Source of the DNA: Streptomyces sp. NRRL F-6131
GTDB taxonomy: Bacteria > Actinomycetota > Actinomycetes > Streptomycetales > Streptomycetaceae
DNA length: 64,000 nucleotides
Assembly: GCA_000719695.1 (NCBI GenBank)
Contig: JOHN01000024.1
Span: 105,811 to 169,810, forward strand
Direction of reading: 5' to 3'
Within the stretch, counting starts at the first letter, position 1. The number at the start of each line of letters is the position of its first letter. Shown here piece by piece: positions 43,440-52,186 of the stretch. Position numbers and translations under genes: made by a program. The notes beneath the pieces were generated by a model. It searched no databases, was not told where the DNA came from, and saw only the letters and a program-made list of their open reading frames with translations.

Positions 43440-44333
43440 TCAGTGCACGGGCACCTCGTCCCCGATCGCCACCCCCGCACCGGAGACCCGCACCCGGGGG
43501 GCGGCGCTGCGCAGATCGACCCGGAGGAGACCGGGCCGGCCGAGGTCCTCGCCCTGGTGCAGGGTGAGGACGTCCGGGGCGGCGGGGTCGAGGTCGCGCA
43601 GGTAGGCGCCGAAGGCGGCGGCCGCGGCGCCGGTGGCCGGGTCCTCGACGACACCGCCGACCGGGAACGGGTCGCGGACGTGGAAGACGTCGAGGGCCTC
43701 GCGCCACACCAGCTGGACGGTGGTCAGCTCCCGGGCCGTCATGAAGGCGGCGAGGCCGTCGAAGTCGTAGGCGAGGCGGGCCAGCCGGTCGCGGGTGGCG
43801 GCGGCCAGCACGAGGTGGCGGGCGCCCGCGAAGGCGTACCGGGGCGGCAGCGCGGGGTCGAGGTCCCCGGCCGCCCAGCCGAGCAGGGCGAGCGCCTCGG
43901 TGACGTCCGCCGGGTCCACCGCGGTGACGTCCGGTTCGACGCTGGTCAGGGTGGCACGCAGGCCGCCGTCCGCGTCCTCGGTCACCTCGCCCGCCGGGGT
44001 GCGGTAGAGGAACTCCCCGGGCCCGACCCGCTCGGCGAGCGCCACCGCCGAGGCGACCGTGGCGTGACCGCAGAACGGCACCTCGGCCAGCGGGCTGAAG
44101 TAGCGCACCGTGTAGGCACCGGCCGGGCCGGGGACCAGGAAGGCCGTCTCCGAGTAGCCGACCTCGGCGGCGATTGCCAGCATCCGCTCGGCGGTCAGGC
44201 CGGTGGCGTCGAGCACCACGCCCGCCGGGTTGCCGCCCCGGGGGTCGGTGGCGAAGGCGGCGTAGCGGAGGATCTCGGGCTCGGTGGCCTTCGGGGATCC
44301 GGTGGCGGCTGCTGCGGCGGCGTCAGTGGTCAT
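43440..44333 (-). CDS. PhzF-family isomerase/epimerase-like protein
   Basis: 297 residues from ATG 44333. The two-lobed diaminopimelate-epimerase fold shows VGYSETAFLVPG with the catalytic Glu, PLAEVPFCGHATVASA, and GGVVEDPATGAAAAAFGAYL. These are the three PhzF signatures. PhzF of phenazine biosynthesis isomerises a dihydroxyanthranilate, but most family members are uncharacterised. No other phenazine genes are present. It lies on the same strand as and 110 bases downstream of the ArsR-type gene. Confidence 0.9.
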   Translation of the reverse strand: MTTDAAAAAATGSPKATEPEILRYAAFATDPRGGNPAGVVLDATGLTAERMLAIAAEVGYSETAFLVPGPAGAYTVRYFSPLAEVPFCGHATVASAVALAERVGPGEFLYRTPAGEVTEDADGGLRATLTSVEPDVTAVDPADVTEALALLGWAAGDLDPALPPRYAFAGARHLVLAAATRDRLARLAYDFDGLAAFMTARELTTVQLVWREALDVFHVRDPFPVGGVVEDPATGAAAAAFGAYLRDLDPAAPDVLTLHQGEDLGRPGLLRVDLRSAAPRVRVSGAGVAIGDEVPVH

Positions 44334-44443
44334 GCCCGTCGAACGCGGCCGGTCGCGCGCGTGTTCCCGCCGCCCCCGGGGGCGCGGCGGCCCTGCCGTG
44401 TCCCCGCCGCCCTCGGGCGCGGCCGGACCCGCGCGTGTTCCCG

Positions 44444-45541
44444 TCAGCGCAGCACCGCCTCCAGCAGGTCGGTGCCCAGCCGGGCGCTGCCGGCCAGGTC
44501 GAGCTGGTACAGCATGTAGCGCCCGCGCCGATGGGTGGTCAGCAGCCCGGCCTTGCGGAGCACCGCCAGGTGCCGGGACACCTCCGGCGCGCTGAGCTGC
44601 CAGGCGGCCGCCAGCTCCCCGGTGGTGTGCGGGCCGCGCGCCATGGTGCGGGCCAGCCGCAGCCGGACGGGGTGGGCGAGGGCCTCCAGCCGCTGCTGGA
44701 CCAGCGCGAGTGACACCGGCTCGGGCACGCCCGGCTCGGCGACGGGGTACTGCACCACCGGGCGCCAGCCGGCCGCCGACACCACCAGCAGGTGCGGCCG
44801 GCCGAACGCGGTCGGGATGAGGGTGACGCCGCCCGCGCCGGTCGCGCTGGTGGCGTTGTCCTGGAGCTTGTCGACCACGATCCGGCGCCGCCCCTCGCCC
44901 GCGTCCTCCAGCACGACCGAGGAGGAGACGGCGGCCAGTGCCTCGACCGCGCCGTGCCGCACCAGCAGGTCGGTCTTGCGGCGGGCGTCGGCGGCCAGTT
45001 CGGGCAGGACGCGGCGCCAGGCGTCGGCGAAGAAGGCCTCCGCGCAGTCCTCCAGCATCCGCCGGACCATGGCCCGGACGGCGGGCGGGTCCGTGAGCAG
45101 CCGGTCCGCGAAGTCCGCCTGCCGGGGGCCCCGGGCGAGCGCCAGCTCCCGGGCCCGTTCCTGTTCCGCCGGGTCGGTGAGCGGCGAGGCCGTCCGGCGG
45201 GTGATCCGGGAGACGCCGCAGGTCGTCACGAGCGCGGCCCGGACGTACTGCTCGTCGTCGATCCGGTCGACGGCGTCGAGTTCCTCGGCGAGGGTGGCAC
45301 CGGGGACACCGGGGACGAGGAAGTCGGCACGCGAGGAGCGCCAGAGGAACTCCGCCTCGGTCAGTCGCTCGGCCAGCGCGGGCGACACGGTGGCGGTGGT
45401 GCTCGCCGCCCAGCCGTGCAGGGCGGGGTGGTGCGCCGGTTCGGCGAGGACGTGCAGCATGGCGCTGAGTTCCGCCAGCGGCGAGGGCGTGAAGAGCAGC
45501 CGCTCGTCGGGCAGGCCGGTGATGTCGATGGTCAGGCTCAC
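44444..45541 (-). CDS. ArsR-type repressor with DUF5937-like N-terminal domain
   Basis: 365 residues from GTG 45541. The first ~190 residues (LLFTPSPLAELSAMLHVLAEP at the start) form the helical domain I associate with DUF5937 proteins. The C-terminal ~80 residues are an ArsR winged helix (ALAHPVRLRLARTMARGPHTTGELAAAWQLSAPEVSRHLAVLRKAGLL). It diverges from an MFS gene across a long perfect palindrome, the classic arrangement of a local repressor controlling a pump. The inducer is unknown. Metal-binding cysteines of true ArsR are absent from the wHTH. Confidence 0.88.
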   Translation of the reverse strand: MSLTIDITGLPDERLLFTPSPLAELSAMLHVLAEPAHHPALHGWAASTTATVSPALAERLTEAEFLWRSSRADFLVPGVPGATLAEELDAVDRIDDEQYVRAALVTTCGVSRITRRTASPLTDPAEQERARELALARGPRQADFADRLLTDPPAVRAMVRRMLEDCAEAFFADAWRRVLPELAADARRKTDLLVRHGAVEALAAVSSSVVLEDAGEGRRRIVVDKLQDNATSATGAGGVTLIPTAFGRPHLLVVSAAGWRPVVQYPVAEPGVPEPVSLALVQQRLEALAHPVRLRLARTMARGPHTTGELAAAWQLSAPEVSRHLAVLRKAGLLTTHRRGRYMLYQLDLAGSARLGTDLLEAVLR

Positions 45542-45576
45542 GCCCCGATCCTGTCACCTGCGGCGGACCGGGCCGG

Positions 45577-45605
45577 CGTCGATTGACGGGACTCGTCAAT
45601 CGACG
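45577..45605. promoter_or_regulatory. 12-bp-arm palindrome between repressor and MFS gene
   Basis: CGTCGATTGACG (45577-45588), spacer GGACT, CGTCAATCGACG (45594-45605): two perfect 12-bp arms. Each arm also contains TTGACG, a good -35 box reading outwards, so a bound dimer would block both divergent promoters. Confidence 0.75.
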
Positions 45606-45641
45606 TGCGTACCGGCCGGGTGCGGGCGGACGGTACCGGCC

Positions 45642-46961
45642 ATGAGCCTGATCCAGAGCCCGAAGCGGCAGCCCGACGCCTCGTCCCCCGTCCCCGAACC
45701 CGCCTCCCCCGCAGTCGAACGGCCACGGAGCGGACCGGCCGCGCTGCTCGGTCTGCTGACCGCCGCCGGCGGCCCCCGCTACGCCGCCGCCCTGCTGGTG
45801 GACGCCCTCGGCACCGGCCTGCTGCGGCCGTTCCTGCTCCTCTACGGCATCGGCGTGCTCGCCCTGGACGCCGGGGCCGCGGGCCTCGCGATGTCCGCCG
45901 GCATGGTCGCGGGGCTCCTGGTGCTCCCGCTGACCGGCCGGTGGATCGACCTCGGCGCGCGCAGCCTGCCCGCCGCGGCGACGCTGCTGGTCCGGGCGGC
46001 CGGGTCGGTGACACTGCTGCTGGCGGACGGGCTGCCCGGGTTCACCGCGGCGGCGGTGCTGCTCGGTGTGGGCAGCCAGTCCTGGCCCGCCACCCACGCG
46101 GCCGTGGTGTCGACGCTCACCGAGGGCCGCACCAGGGACGCCGCCCTGGCCGCCGGCCGGACGCTGCGCAACGCCGGGCTGGGCGCGGGCGCGCTGCTGG
46201 CGACGCTCGCGGTGGCCGGCGGCACGGGGGCGCTCCAGCTGCTCGCCGGGGTCACCTCGGCGGCCTGCCTGCTGGCGGCGGTGCTGGTGCACTCGCTCCG
46301 GGTGTCCGCACGGCCGGCGGAGGCGCCCGGGCTGTCCCCGGCGACCGGCGTTTCCGCTCCCTCCACCGATCCCGCGCCCGTTCCGTCCTCCGATCCCGCG
46401 CTGCGCCGGATCACCCTGCTCAGCGTCGCCAACCTCCCCTTCGCCTTCACCTTCGACGTCCTGGAGGTGGCCCTGCCGGCCCTGCTGGTGCTGCACCTGC
46501 ACGCCTCCGCCGCCTGGTCCTCCGGCATCTTCGTCGGCAACACCGTGCTGGTGATCGCCCTCCAGCTGGCCGTGGTGCTCCGGCTCGGCGAACGGTCGCG
46601 GCACACCGTGCTGGCCGCAGGCGGGATCGCGCTCACCCTCTCCTACCTGGGCTTCTGGGCGGCCGGCGGGCTCGGCGGCACGGCCGCGGCCGGCGCGGTG
46701 GCGGCGGTGTCGGTGCTGTACACGTTCGGCGAGATCCTCTACTCCGGCTCGGGGACGGCGCTGGTGGCCGCGACCGCCCCGCCGCACCTGCTGGGCCGGG
46801 CGCTGGCGCGCTGGGAGCTGTCGATGGGCATCGGCCGGGCCCTGGCCCCGGCGGCGCTGACCGCCCTGCTGGCCGTCGGTCCCGGCGCGCTCTGGCCCGT
46901 GCTGGCCGGCACCACCCTGCTCTCCTCGCTCGCCGTGGTCCGGCTGCGCCCGCGCGGGTGA
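45642..46961 (+). CDS. MFS transporter controlled by the divergent ArsR-type repressor
   Basis: 439 residues from ATG 45642; no strong ribosome site. Twelve helices with a Pro/Ser-rich cytoplasmic loop between TM6 and TM7 (~residues 225-250). The first 30 residues are flexible. Motif A is diverged (LTGRWIDLGARSLPAAATLL). It is likely an efflux pump induced when the repressor leaves the 45577-45605 palindrome. Substrate unknown. Confidence 0.85.
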   Translation: MSLIQSPKRQPDASSPVPEPASPAVERPRSGPAALLGLLTAAGGPRYAAALLVDALGTGLLRPFLLLYGIGVLALDAGAAGLAMSAGMVAGLLVLPLTGRWIDLGARSLPAAATLLVRAAGSVTLLLADGLPGFTAAAVLLGVGSQSWPATHAAVVSTLTEGRTRDAALAAGRTLRNAGLGAGALLATLAVAGGTGALQLLAGVTSAACLLAAVLVHSLRVSARPAEAPGLSPATGVSAPSTDPAPVPSSDPALRRITLLSVANLPFAFTFDVLEVALPALLVLHLHASAAWSSGIFVGNTVLVIALQLAVVLRLGERSRHTVLAAGGIALTLSYLGFWAAGGLGGTAAAGAVAAVSVLYTFGEILYSGSGTALVAATAPPHLLGRALARWELSMGIGRALAPAALTALLAVGPGALWPVLAGTTLLSSLAVVRLRPRG

Positions 46962-47123
46962 GCCGCAGGCCGCCGTCCCCCGGATGCGGGCGGGTGTCGT
47001 CGCCCGATGCGGCGCGCGCAGCCCCGGGGTGCGGTCACCCGCCGGTTCGCCGATGCTGGGCGGCGAGGCGTGCGCACCCACCGCACGCGGGACGACGCGC
47101 CCGGCCGCGAGGAAGGACCGTTC

Positions 47124-47927
47124 ATGAGCGCCCTCGACTTCGAGGTCATCGACAGCCCGGACAGCTCGCTCAACAAGACCTCCGTACTGGTCACCGGCCC
47201 CCATGACGCGCTGCTGGTGGACGCCGGGTTCACCCGGACCGACGGGCGGCGACTCGCCGAACGGGTGCGGGCCAGTGGCAAGCGGCTGACCACCGTCTTC
47301 GTGAGCCACGGCGACCCGGACTTCTACTTCGGCGCCCAGGAGGTGCAGGACGTCTTCCCGCAGGCCCGGTTCGTGGCCACCGCTTCGACCGTCGAGCACA
47401 TCCGCGAGACCTTCGAGGCCAAGCTCCGCGCCTGGGCGCACCTCGGCCCCGAGCTGCCGACCCGGCTGGTCGTCCCGGAAGTGCTGCACGGCGACGAGCT
47501 GGTCTTCGAGGGCCACCGCTTCGAGCTGCGCGGCGCCGACTTCCACCTGCCGGACCGGCACTACCTCTGGCAGCACCACCACCGCGCGCTCTTCGGCGGG
47601 GTGCTGCTCTTCCAGGGCCTGCACGTGTGGACGGCCGACACGCCGACCCCGGAGCAGCGCGCGGCCTGGATCGACCTGCTGGACGGCATGGCGGCCCTGG
47701 ACCCGGCGTTCGTGGTGGCCGGACACCGGACGGCGGGCGCGCCCACCGACCCGTCCCCGATCGACCACACCCGCGACTACCTGCGGGCCTTCGAGACGGA
47801 GGTCGGTCGGGCGCCGGACGCGGCGGGAGCCCGGGAGGCCCTGGAGCGGCGCTTCCCGGAGCTGGGCATGAGACTGGCGGTCGACCTCGGGACGAAGGTC
47901 GCCAAGGGCGAGCTGGAGTGGGGCTGA
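47124..47927 (+). CDS. MBL-fold metallohydrolase
   Basis: 267 residues, ATG at 47124 with GAGGAAGG upstream. SLNKTSVLVTGPHDALLVDAGFT begins the fold. The zinc motif is atypical, VFVSHGDPDFYFG instead of HxHxDH. VVAGHRTAGAP follows near residue 200. This variant matches MBL proteins annotated as Zn-dependent hydrolases acting on unknown substrates. The first His is replaced, so activity should not be assumed. It ends 5 bases before the SnoaL-like gene, so the two are cotranscribed. Confidence 0.8.
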   Translation: MSALDFEVIDSPDSSLNKTSVLVTGPHDALLVDAGFTRTDGRRLAERVRASGKRLTTVFVSHGDPDFYFGAQEVQDVFPQARFVATASTVEHIRETFEAKLRAWAHLGPELPTRLVVPEVLHGDELVFEGHRFELRGADFHLPDRHYLWQHHHRALFGGVLLFQGLHVWTADTPTPEQRAAWIDLLDGMAALDPAFVVAGHRTAGAPTDPSPIDHTRDYLRAFETEVGRAPDAAGAREALERRFPELGMRLAVDLGTKVAKGELEWG

Positions 47928-47932
47928 GCACG

Positions 47933-48364
47933 ATGATCGAGATTCCGAGGGCCGCCGCCGCGTTCGCCGAGTCGGACGCCCCCGCCGACGTGGTCCGCCG
48001 CCAGTACCTGGCCTCGGCGCGCGGGGACCTCGCCGCGCTGCGGGCGACGCTCGCCGACGACGTGGAGTGGACGGAGATGGCGGGCTTCCCGCTGGCGGGC
48101 ACCTACCGGACGCCCAAGGGCGTCACCGGCGGCGTGATGGACCGGCTGGCCGCCGAGTGGGAGGACTGGACGGCGCACGACGACCGGTACGTGGTGGACG
48201 GCGAGGACGTGGTGGTGCTGGCCCGCTACACGGCGGTGCACAAGGCCACCCGGCGGCCGCTGAACGTCCGGGTGGCGCACCACTTCACGGTGCGCGGCGG
48301 GCGGATCGTCCGGTTCGAGCAGTTCACCGACACCGCCCTGGTCCGGGACGCGATGACGCCCTGA
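47933..48364 (+). CDS. SnoaL-like/NTF2-fold protein
   Basis: 143 residues from ATG 47933, immediately after the MBL gene. VVRRQYLASARGDLAALRATLADDVEWTEMAGFPLAGTYRTP and VRGGRIVRFEQFTDTALVRDAM are the standard N- and C-terminal patterns of the SnoaL-like NTF2 fold. Members are small isomerases, hydrolases or binding proteins. With the MBL gene it probably handles one metabolite, but nothing identifies it. Confidence 0.85.
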   Translation: MIEIPRAAAAFAESDAPADVVRRQYLASARGDLAALRATLADDVEWTEMAGFPLAGTYRTPKGVTGGVMDRLAAEWEDWTAHDDRYVVDGEDVVVLARYTAVHKATRRPLNVRVAHHFTVRGGRIVRFEQFTDTALVRDAMTP

Positions 48365-48491
48365 CGCCGGAGGTGCCGTGCCGCGTCACCCGTTCGGGGG
48401 AGCCGGGGCGGCGCGCCGGACGTCGTCTCGACAGGCCCGCCGACCGGCGGCAGGCTGTCCGTGATTTCCGCCGGAGAGCGAGGAGTTCACC

Positions 48492-49748
48492 ATGGGCACG
48501 GACAGCACCGGCAGCGACGGCGAGGGGCGGCAGCGCCCCTTCGTGATCGTCGGCGCCTCCCTCGGCGGCGCCAAGGCCGCACAGGCGCTGCGCGAGGCCG
48601 GGTACACCGGCGGCATCGTGCTGATCGGCGAGGAGCACGAGCGCCCGTACGAGCGCCCGCCGCTCTCCAAGGGCTACCTCCAGGGCAAGAGCGCACGGGA
48701 GAAGATCTACGTCCACCCGCCGCAGTGGTACGCCGAGCACGACATCACCCTGCGGCTCGGCACCCGGGTGGTGTCGATCGATCCGGCCGCGCACACCGTG
48801 ACCCTGGCCGACGACGGTCGGGTGGAGTACGCCAAGCTGCTGCTCACCACCGGCTCGGTGCCGCGCCGGCTCCCGGTCGCCGAGGGGGACGTCGGCGGCG
48901 TGCACTACCTGCGCCGGGTGGAGGACAGCGACCGGATCCGCAAGGAGTTCCGGTCCGGCGCCCGGATCGTGGTGATCGGCGCCGGCTGGATCGGGTTGGA
49001 GACGGCCGCCGCGGCCCGGGCCGCGGGCGCCGAGGTGACCGTCCTGGAGGCGGCCGAACTGCCGCTGCTGCGGGTGCTGGGCCGCGAGGTGGCGCAGGTC
49101 TTCGCCGATCTGCACCGCGACCACGGCGTGGACCTGCGCTTCGGCGTGCAGGTCGCCGGCCTGACCGACGAGGACGGCCGGGTCACCGGCGTCCGCCTGG
49201 CGGACGGCACGACGGTACCGGCGGACGCGGTGGTGGTCGGCATCGGCATCGCCCCGGACACCGAACTCGCGGAAGCCGCCGGGCTGGTGGTGGAAGACGG
49301 CATCAAGACCGACGACCACCTGCGCACCTCGGACCCGGACATCCACGCCGCCGGCGACGTCGCCAACGCCTTCCACCCCCTGCTCGGCCGCCACATCAGG
49401 GTCGAACACTGGGCCAACGCCGTGAACCAGCCCCAGACCGCAGCCCGCGCGATGCTCGGCGAGGACGCCGTCTACGACCGCATTCCCTACTTCTTCTCCG
49501 ACCAGTACGACCTCGGTCTGGAGTACCTCGGCTGGGTCGAACCGGGCGGCTACGACCGCGTGGTCCTCCGCGGCGACCCGGCCACCCGCGAGTTCATCGC
49601 CTTCTGGCTCTCCGAAGGCCGCGTCCTCGCCGGCATGAACGTCAACGTCTGGGACGTCACCGACCCGATCCGCACCCTCATCCGCTCCGGCCACCCGGTC
49701 GACCCGACGTCCCTCGCCGACCCGGACATCCCCCTCGGCGACCTCTGA
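48492..49748 (+). CDS. FAD-dependent ferredoxin/rubredoxin reductase
   Basis: 418 residues, ATG at 48492 with GAGGAG upstream. FVIVGASLGGAKAAQALREAG binds FAD, RPYERPPLSKGYLQG is the conserved reductase loop, VVIGAGWIGLETAAAARAAG binds NAD(P)H, and DIHAAGDVANAF contacts the flavin. The C-terminal reductase domain has the F-A/W-type terminus seen in P450 electron-transfer reductases. It could supply electrons to the ferredoxin at 38497-38769, which has no adjacent reductase. Confidence 0.92.
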   Translation: MGTDSTGSDGEGRQRPFVIVGASLGGAKAAQALREAGYTGGIVLIGEEHERPYERPPLSKGYLQGKSAREKIYVHPPQWYAEHDITLRLGTRVVSIDPAAHTVTLADDGRVEYAKLLLTTGSVPRRLPVAEGDVGGVHYLRRVEDSDRIRKEFRSGARIVVIGAGWIGLETAAAARAAGAEVTVLEAAELPLLRVLGREVAQVFADLHRDHGVDLRFGVQVAGLTDEDGRVTGVRLADGTTVPADAVVVGIGIAPDTELAEAAGLVVEDGIKTDDHLRTSDPDIHAAGDVANAFHPLLGRHIRVEHWANAVNQPQTAARAMLGEDAVYDRIPYFFSDQYDLGLEYLGWVEPGGYDRVVLRGDPATREFIAFWLSEGRVLAGMNVNVWDVTDPIRTLIRSGHPVDPTSLADPDIPLGDL

Positions 49749-49760
49749 CCTCCGACGGGA

Positions 49761-49789
49761 GCCCCGGTCGGCGCAGCGCCGACCGGGGC
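49761..49789. terminator. Bidirectional hairpin
   Basis: GCCCCGGTCGGCGC (49761-49774) and its complement at 49776-49789 form a long stem between the convergent reductase and methyltransferase genes. Confidence 0.75.
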
Positions 49790-49797
49790 CCGGGCCA

Positions 49798-50886
49798 CTA
49801 CCCGATCACGTTGCCCGGGTCGTCGAGCCAAGCCCGGTGCTCGCCCGACACAGTGACGGTGAGACCGAACCGGTCCAACCCCGGCCGCCCTTGACGCTCC
49901 CACCAGCCGTACTCGGCCGTCACCTCGTCCCACAGGTTCCGCGGTCCGGACTGCGAGACGGCGTGCTTCCCCTCCCAGTCCGCCAGGCGGCCGTGTGCGT
50001 ACGACACGCCGTCCCAGACCTCGAACCGGCCTGTGCCGAACCGGTCGTAGGGTGCCGAGACACTCTGCCGGTACAGGTCCGGCATGCGGAGGCCGATCGC
50101 GAAGGCCGCGTCGGTGGAGTCCGCGATGTCCGCGGGGTCGATCTCCGACGAGCTGTAACGGACGTCCTCGACGTCGAACTCGCCACTGTCGGGCCGCTGG
50201 TCGCGCACCCACATGAAGGCGACGTCCTCCACGAAGTGCCCGGTCGCCGACTTACCGTCGTCGGCGACCGTGAGCCGCGCCAGCGCTCCGTTGCAGAACG
50301 CCGTCCCGTAGGGCGCGAGAATCACGCCGCCCCGCGCGGTCTGCTCGATCAGTGTCCCGGGCAGCCGCTGCACGGCGGCGGTGAGGTGGATGCGATCGTA
50401 CGGGGCGGCGGCGGGGTGACCGAGCATCCCGTCCGCCGCCAGCACCGTGGGCACGCGCCCCATGGTGGCCAGCCGCACTCGGGCGTCGATCGCGAGCCCG
50501 GCGTCCGCCTCGATCGTGACCACGTTCTCCGCACCGAGCCGTCCGGTCAGGAGTCCCGCCGTCCATCCGGTCCCCGTGCCGACCTCCAGGACCCGCATGC
50601 CGTCGGCCACGTCCAGGTGGCCGAGCATCTTCGCGACCACGGTGGGCATGGAGCTGGAGGACGACGGCATCTCGGTGCCGTCGTAGACCTGCGTCACGAG
50701 CGGCAGATCGGAGGCGACGACCTCCGCCCACCGGTCGGGGTTCTCCACCCGGTTGATCCAGTCCTCTTCGGCCTGGATCCGGTCCGGGGTGAAGCGGTCG
50801 CGCGGGGTGGAGCGAAAGATCTGTTCCCAGTCGGCCGGCAGGGCACCGGACTTCCGGAGTGCATCGGTCAGGGTGTCCCACGTCAT
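49798..50886 (-). CDS. PIMT-like protein methyltransferase, ATP-grasp/RiPP-system type
   Basis: 362 residues, ATG at 50886, 12 bases after the 50-residue peptide gene. The N-terminus (LPADWEQIFRSTPRDRFTPD) resembles the start of L-isoaspartyl O-methyltransferase-like enzymes. The SAM site is RVLEVGTGTGWTAGLL, with VTIEAD and YDRIHLTAAVQRLPG downstream. A C-terminal domain from ~220 is specific to a subgroup that travels with peptide maturase (RiPP) loci, often with an ATP-grasp ligase. No ATP-grasp gene is seen here. I infer it modifies an aspartate/asparagine of one of the small upstream products. Confidence 0.85.
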   Translation of the reverse strand: MTWDTLTDALRKSGALPADWEQIFRSTPRDRFTPDRIQAEEDWINRVENPDRWAEVVASDLPLVTQVYDGTEMPSSSSSMPTVVAKMLGHLDVADGMRVLEVGTGTGWTAGLLTGRLGAENVVTIEADAGLAIDARVRLATMGRVPTVLAADGMLGHPAAAPYDRIHLTAAVQRLPGTLIEQTARGGVILAPYGTAFCNGALARLTVADDGKSATGHFVEDVAFMWVRDQRPDSGEFDVEDVRYSSSEIDPADIADSTDAAFAIGLRMPDLYRQSVSAPYDRFGTGRFEVWDGVSYAHGRLADWEGKHAVSQSGPRNLWDEVTAEYGWWERQGRPGLDRFGLTVTVSGEHRAWLDDPGNVIG

Positions 50887-50898
50887 GTGTCTCGCCCC

Positions 50899-51051
50899 CT
50901 ACTTCTGATCCGGCTTGGGCAGGTTCTTCGGCGGCGCGTCCCGGTGGCCGTCGCGCGACGCCGTGTCCGGCGCCCCCGAGCGCCCGCCGCCCTGCCCGCC
51001 GCCGGCCTTACCCGGGCCGTCGGTGCCCGATCCTCCGCCATGCTTCGCCAT
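50899..51051 (-). CDS. 50-residue Gly-rich peptide, candidate methyltransferase substrate
   Basis: ATG at 51051 has a strong AGAGGGAG site. The peptide is Gly/Ser-rich in its first half (GGGQGGGRSG) and Lys/Pro/Asp-rich at its end (PPKNLPKPDQK). No signal peptide, Cys or hydrophobic core. It is placed directly before the PIMT-like methyltransferase, and has Asn/Asp residues that such an enzyme could use. It could be a RiPP precursor or a regulatory peptide. Confidence 0.6.
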   Translation of the reverse strand: MAKHGGGSGTDGPGKAGGGQGGGRSGAPDTASRDGHRDAPPKNLPKPDQK

Positions 51052-51133
51052 AGTGGTACTCCCTCTTGTGAAGTGGGTGATCGCGACTGGAGGGCCCGGC
51101 CCCGCTCCTTCCACGGAGCCGGCCCCGTGTGGC

Positions 51134-51211
51134 CTAGCTGACGTCCGGGGCCGCCCCCTCCGGCGCGGTCGGCCCGGGCGGACGCGTCGGATCGGCGGTC
51201 TTCTCGGTCAT
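51134..51211 (-). CDS. 25-residue peptide
   Basis: ATG at 51211 follows GCGAGGAGAACC, a good site. The product (MTEKTADPTRPPGP, then TAPEGAAPDVS) is Pro/Ala/Thr-rich and acidic, ending in Asp-Val-Ser. Too short for any family. Its strong site and position between two operon genes argue that it is translated. It may be a second precursor peptide or a leader. Confidence 0.45.
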   Translation of the reverse strand: MTEKTADPTRPPGPTAPEGAAPDVS

Positions 51212-51324
51212 ACTGGTTCTCCTCGCACTGGTGGTTCCGGGCATCGGACGACACCCGGAGTCGTTCGGTGTTGCGGACCCCGCCCCGGCTGCTCTCTGCC
51301 AAGATCGCCAGCCGGGGCGGGAGT

Positions 51325-51717
51325 TCAGTGGCGCGCCTGTCGTTGTCGCACGCTCTCCGGCGGACGGCTTTCACGGACAGCTTCGTATCGGCTCTCGGAC
51401 GTCGGCGGTCCCGCGCACAGGAGAGCCCACCTGACGATCCGTCCGGTTGCGTCGACGCCACGGAACGCGACGATGGTGAACGCGACCCGCCCCGTGAGCG
51501 GATCCCCGTGCCGGCGCCGCCCGAGGAAGGTGCCGGCACGCCCGTCCGCGTGCCGGTAGAAGCCCAGCAACGGAAGCAGCGACAGGTCGTCAACGCACCC
51601 GCCGTCGGCTTTGCGGGCGCATTCGCATCCGATGCTGTCCGCCAGCGTCAGCCTGGGTGGCTCATCTACGGCCGCACAGAATCCGGCCTCCCGGTCTGAC
51701 CGTGGAACCGTGCGCAC
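51325..51717 (-). CDS. Hypothetical protein of 130 residues in the small-protein operon
   Basis: GTG at 51717 has GGGAGGGG upstream and starts one base after the previous stop. Codon third positions are strongly G/C. A middle cysteine trio (IGCECARKADGGC) is followed by a beta-rich stretch (RVAFTIVAFRGVDATGRIVRWALLCAG). No known family or signal peptide. The cysteines could bind metal. Its tight coupling implies a shared role with the 64-residue protein. Confidence 0.6.
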   Translation of the reverse strand: MRTVPRSDREAGFCAAVDEPPRLTLADSIGCECARKADGGCVDDLSLLPLLGFYRHADGRAGTFLGRRRHGDPLTGRVAFTIVAFRGVDATGRIVRWALLCAGPPTSESRYEAVRESRPPESVRQRQARH

Positions 51718-51718
51718 G

Positions 51719-51913
51719 CTAGCGCCCCTCCCGACGAAGTCGCGACGCGGTCCGGTTCGCATTGTTGGCGTAGGTGATCTGCACGTGCGCGCTCTGCCCA
51801 CGCTCGTGCTTCGTGTGAGCGTCGTCGGTGTGCGCCGTCGCCGCCCGTCGGTGCCCCTCGCTCACCGACGGAGGGACGGAGGGGTCCCGGCCGGGGTCGC
51901 GGTTTCGTGCCAT
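51719..51913 (-). CDS. 64-residue basic protein
   Basis: ATG at 51913 has AAAGGAA upstream. The product is Arg/His/Thr/Ala-rich and hydrophilic (DDAHTKHERGQSAHVQITYA). Codon usage fits the genome. No motif recognised. Its stop is directly followed by the next start. Confidence 0.55.
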   Translation of the reverse strand: MARNRDPGRDPSVPPSVSEGHRRAATAHTDDAHTKHERGQSAHVQITYANNANRTASRLRREGR

Positions 51914-51994
51914 CAGGTTCCTTTGGTCACCGGACCCGGGCCAGCAGCAGTGATTGCCTTCCCTATCACCGGGCCGGGGGCATGTGGTCCGCCG

Positions 51995-52186
51995 TCAGCG
52001 GATCGTGGGGTGATTGGCCCGACGGACGCGGGCGAGCATGTCGGCCCGTCGCTCCCGCTCGTGGGGCGCCAGCGGGCCAGGAGCGTGTTCTTCCGGGCTC
52101 AGCACCGGACGGGGTCGAGGCTGTGCGGGCGGCACCGATCCGGTCCGGGCCGCCCGCCTCGCGATGAGGTCCGCCACGTCATCCAC
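51995..52186 (-). CDS. 63-residue Arg/Pro-rich protein
   Basis: GTG at 52186 lies inside the end of the preceding gene (8-base overlap) with a very strong AAGGAGGAGG site. The N-terminal helix DVADLIARRAARTG and the C-terminal helix RERRADMLARVRRAN flank a Pro-rich centre. No family recognised; likely intracellular. Confidence 0.6.
   Translation of the reverse strand: MDDVADLIARRAARTGSVPPAQPRPRPVLSPEEHAPGPLAPHERERRADMLARVRRANHPTIR

Noticed and set aside
43440-47768. 1442-codon minus-strand frame
   Set aside because: Only its last 297 codons are real (PhzF); the rest is antisense or out of frame to the ArsR-type, MFS and MBL genes.
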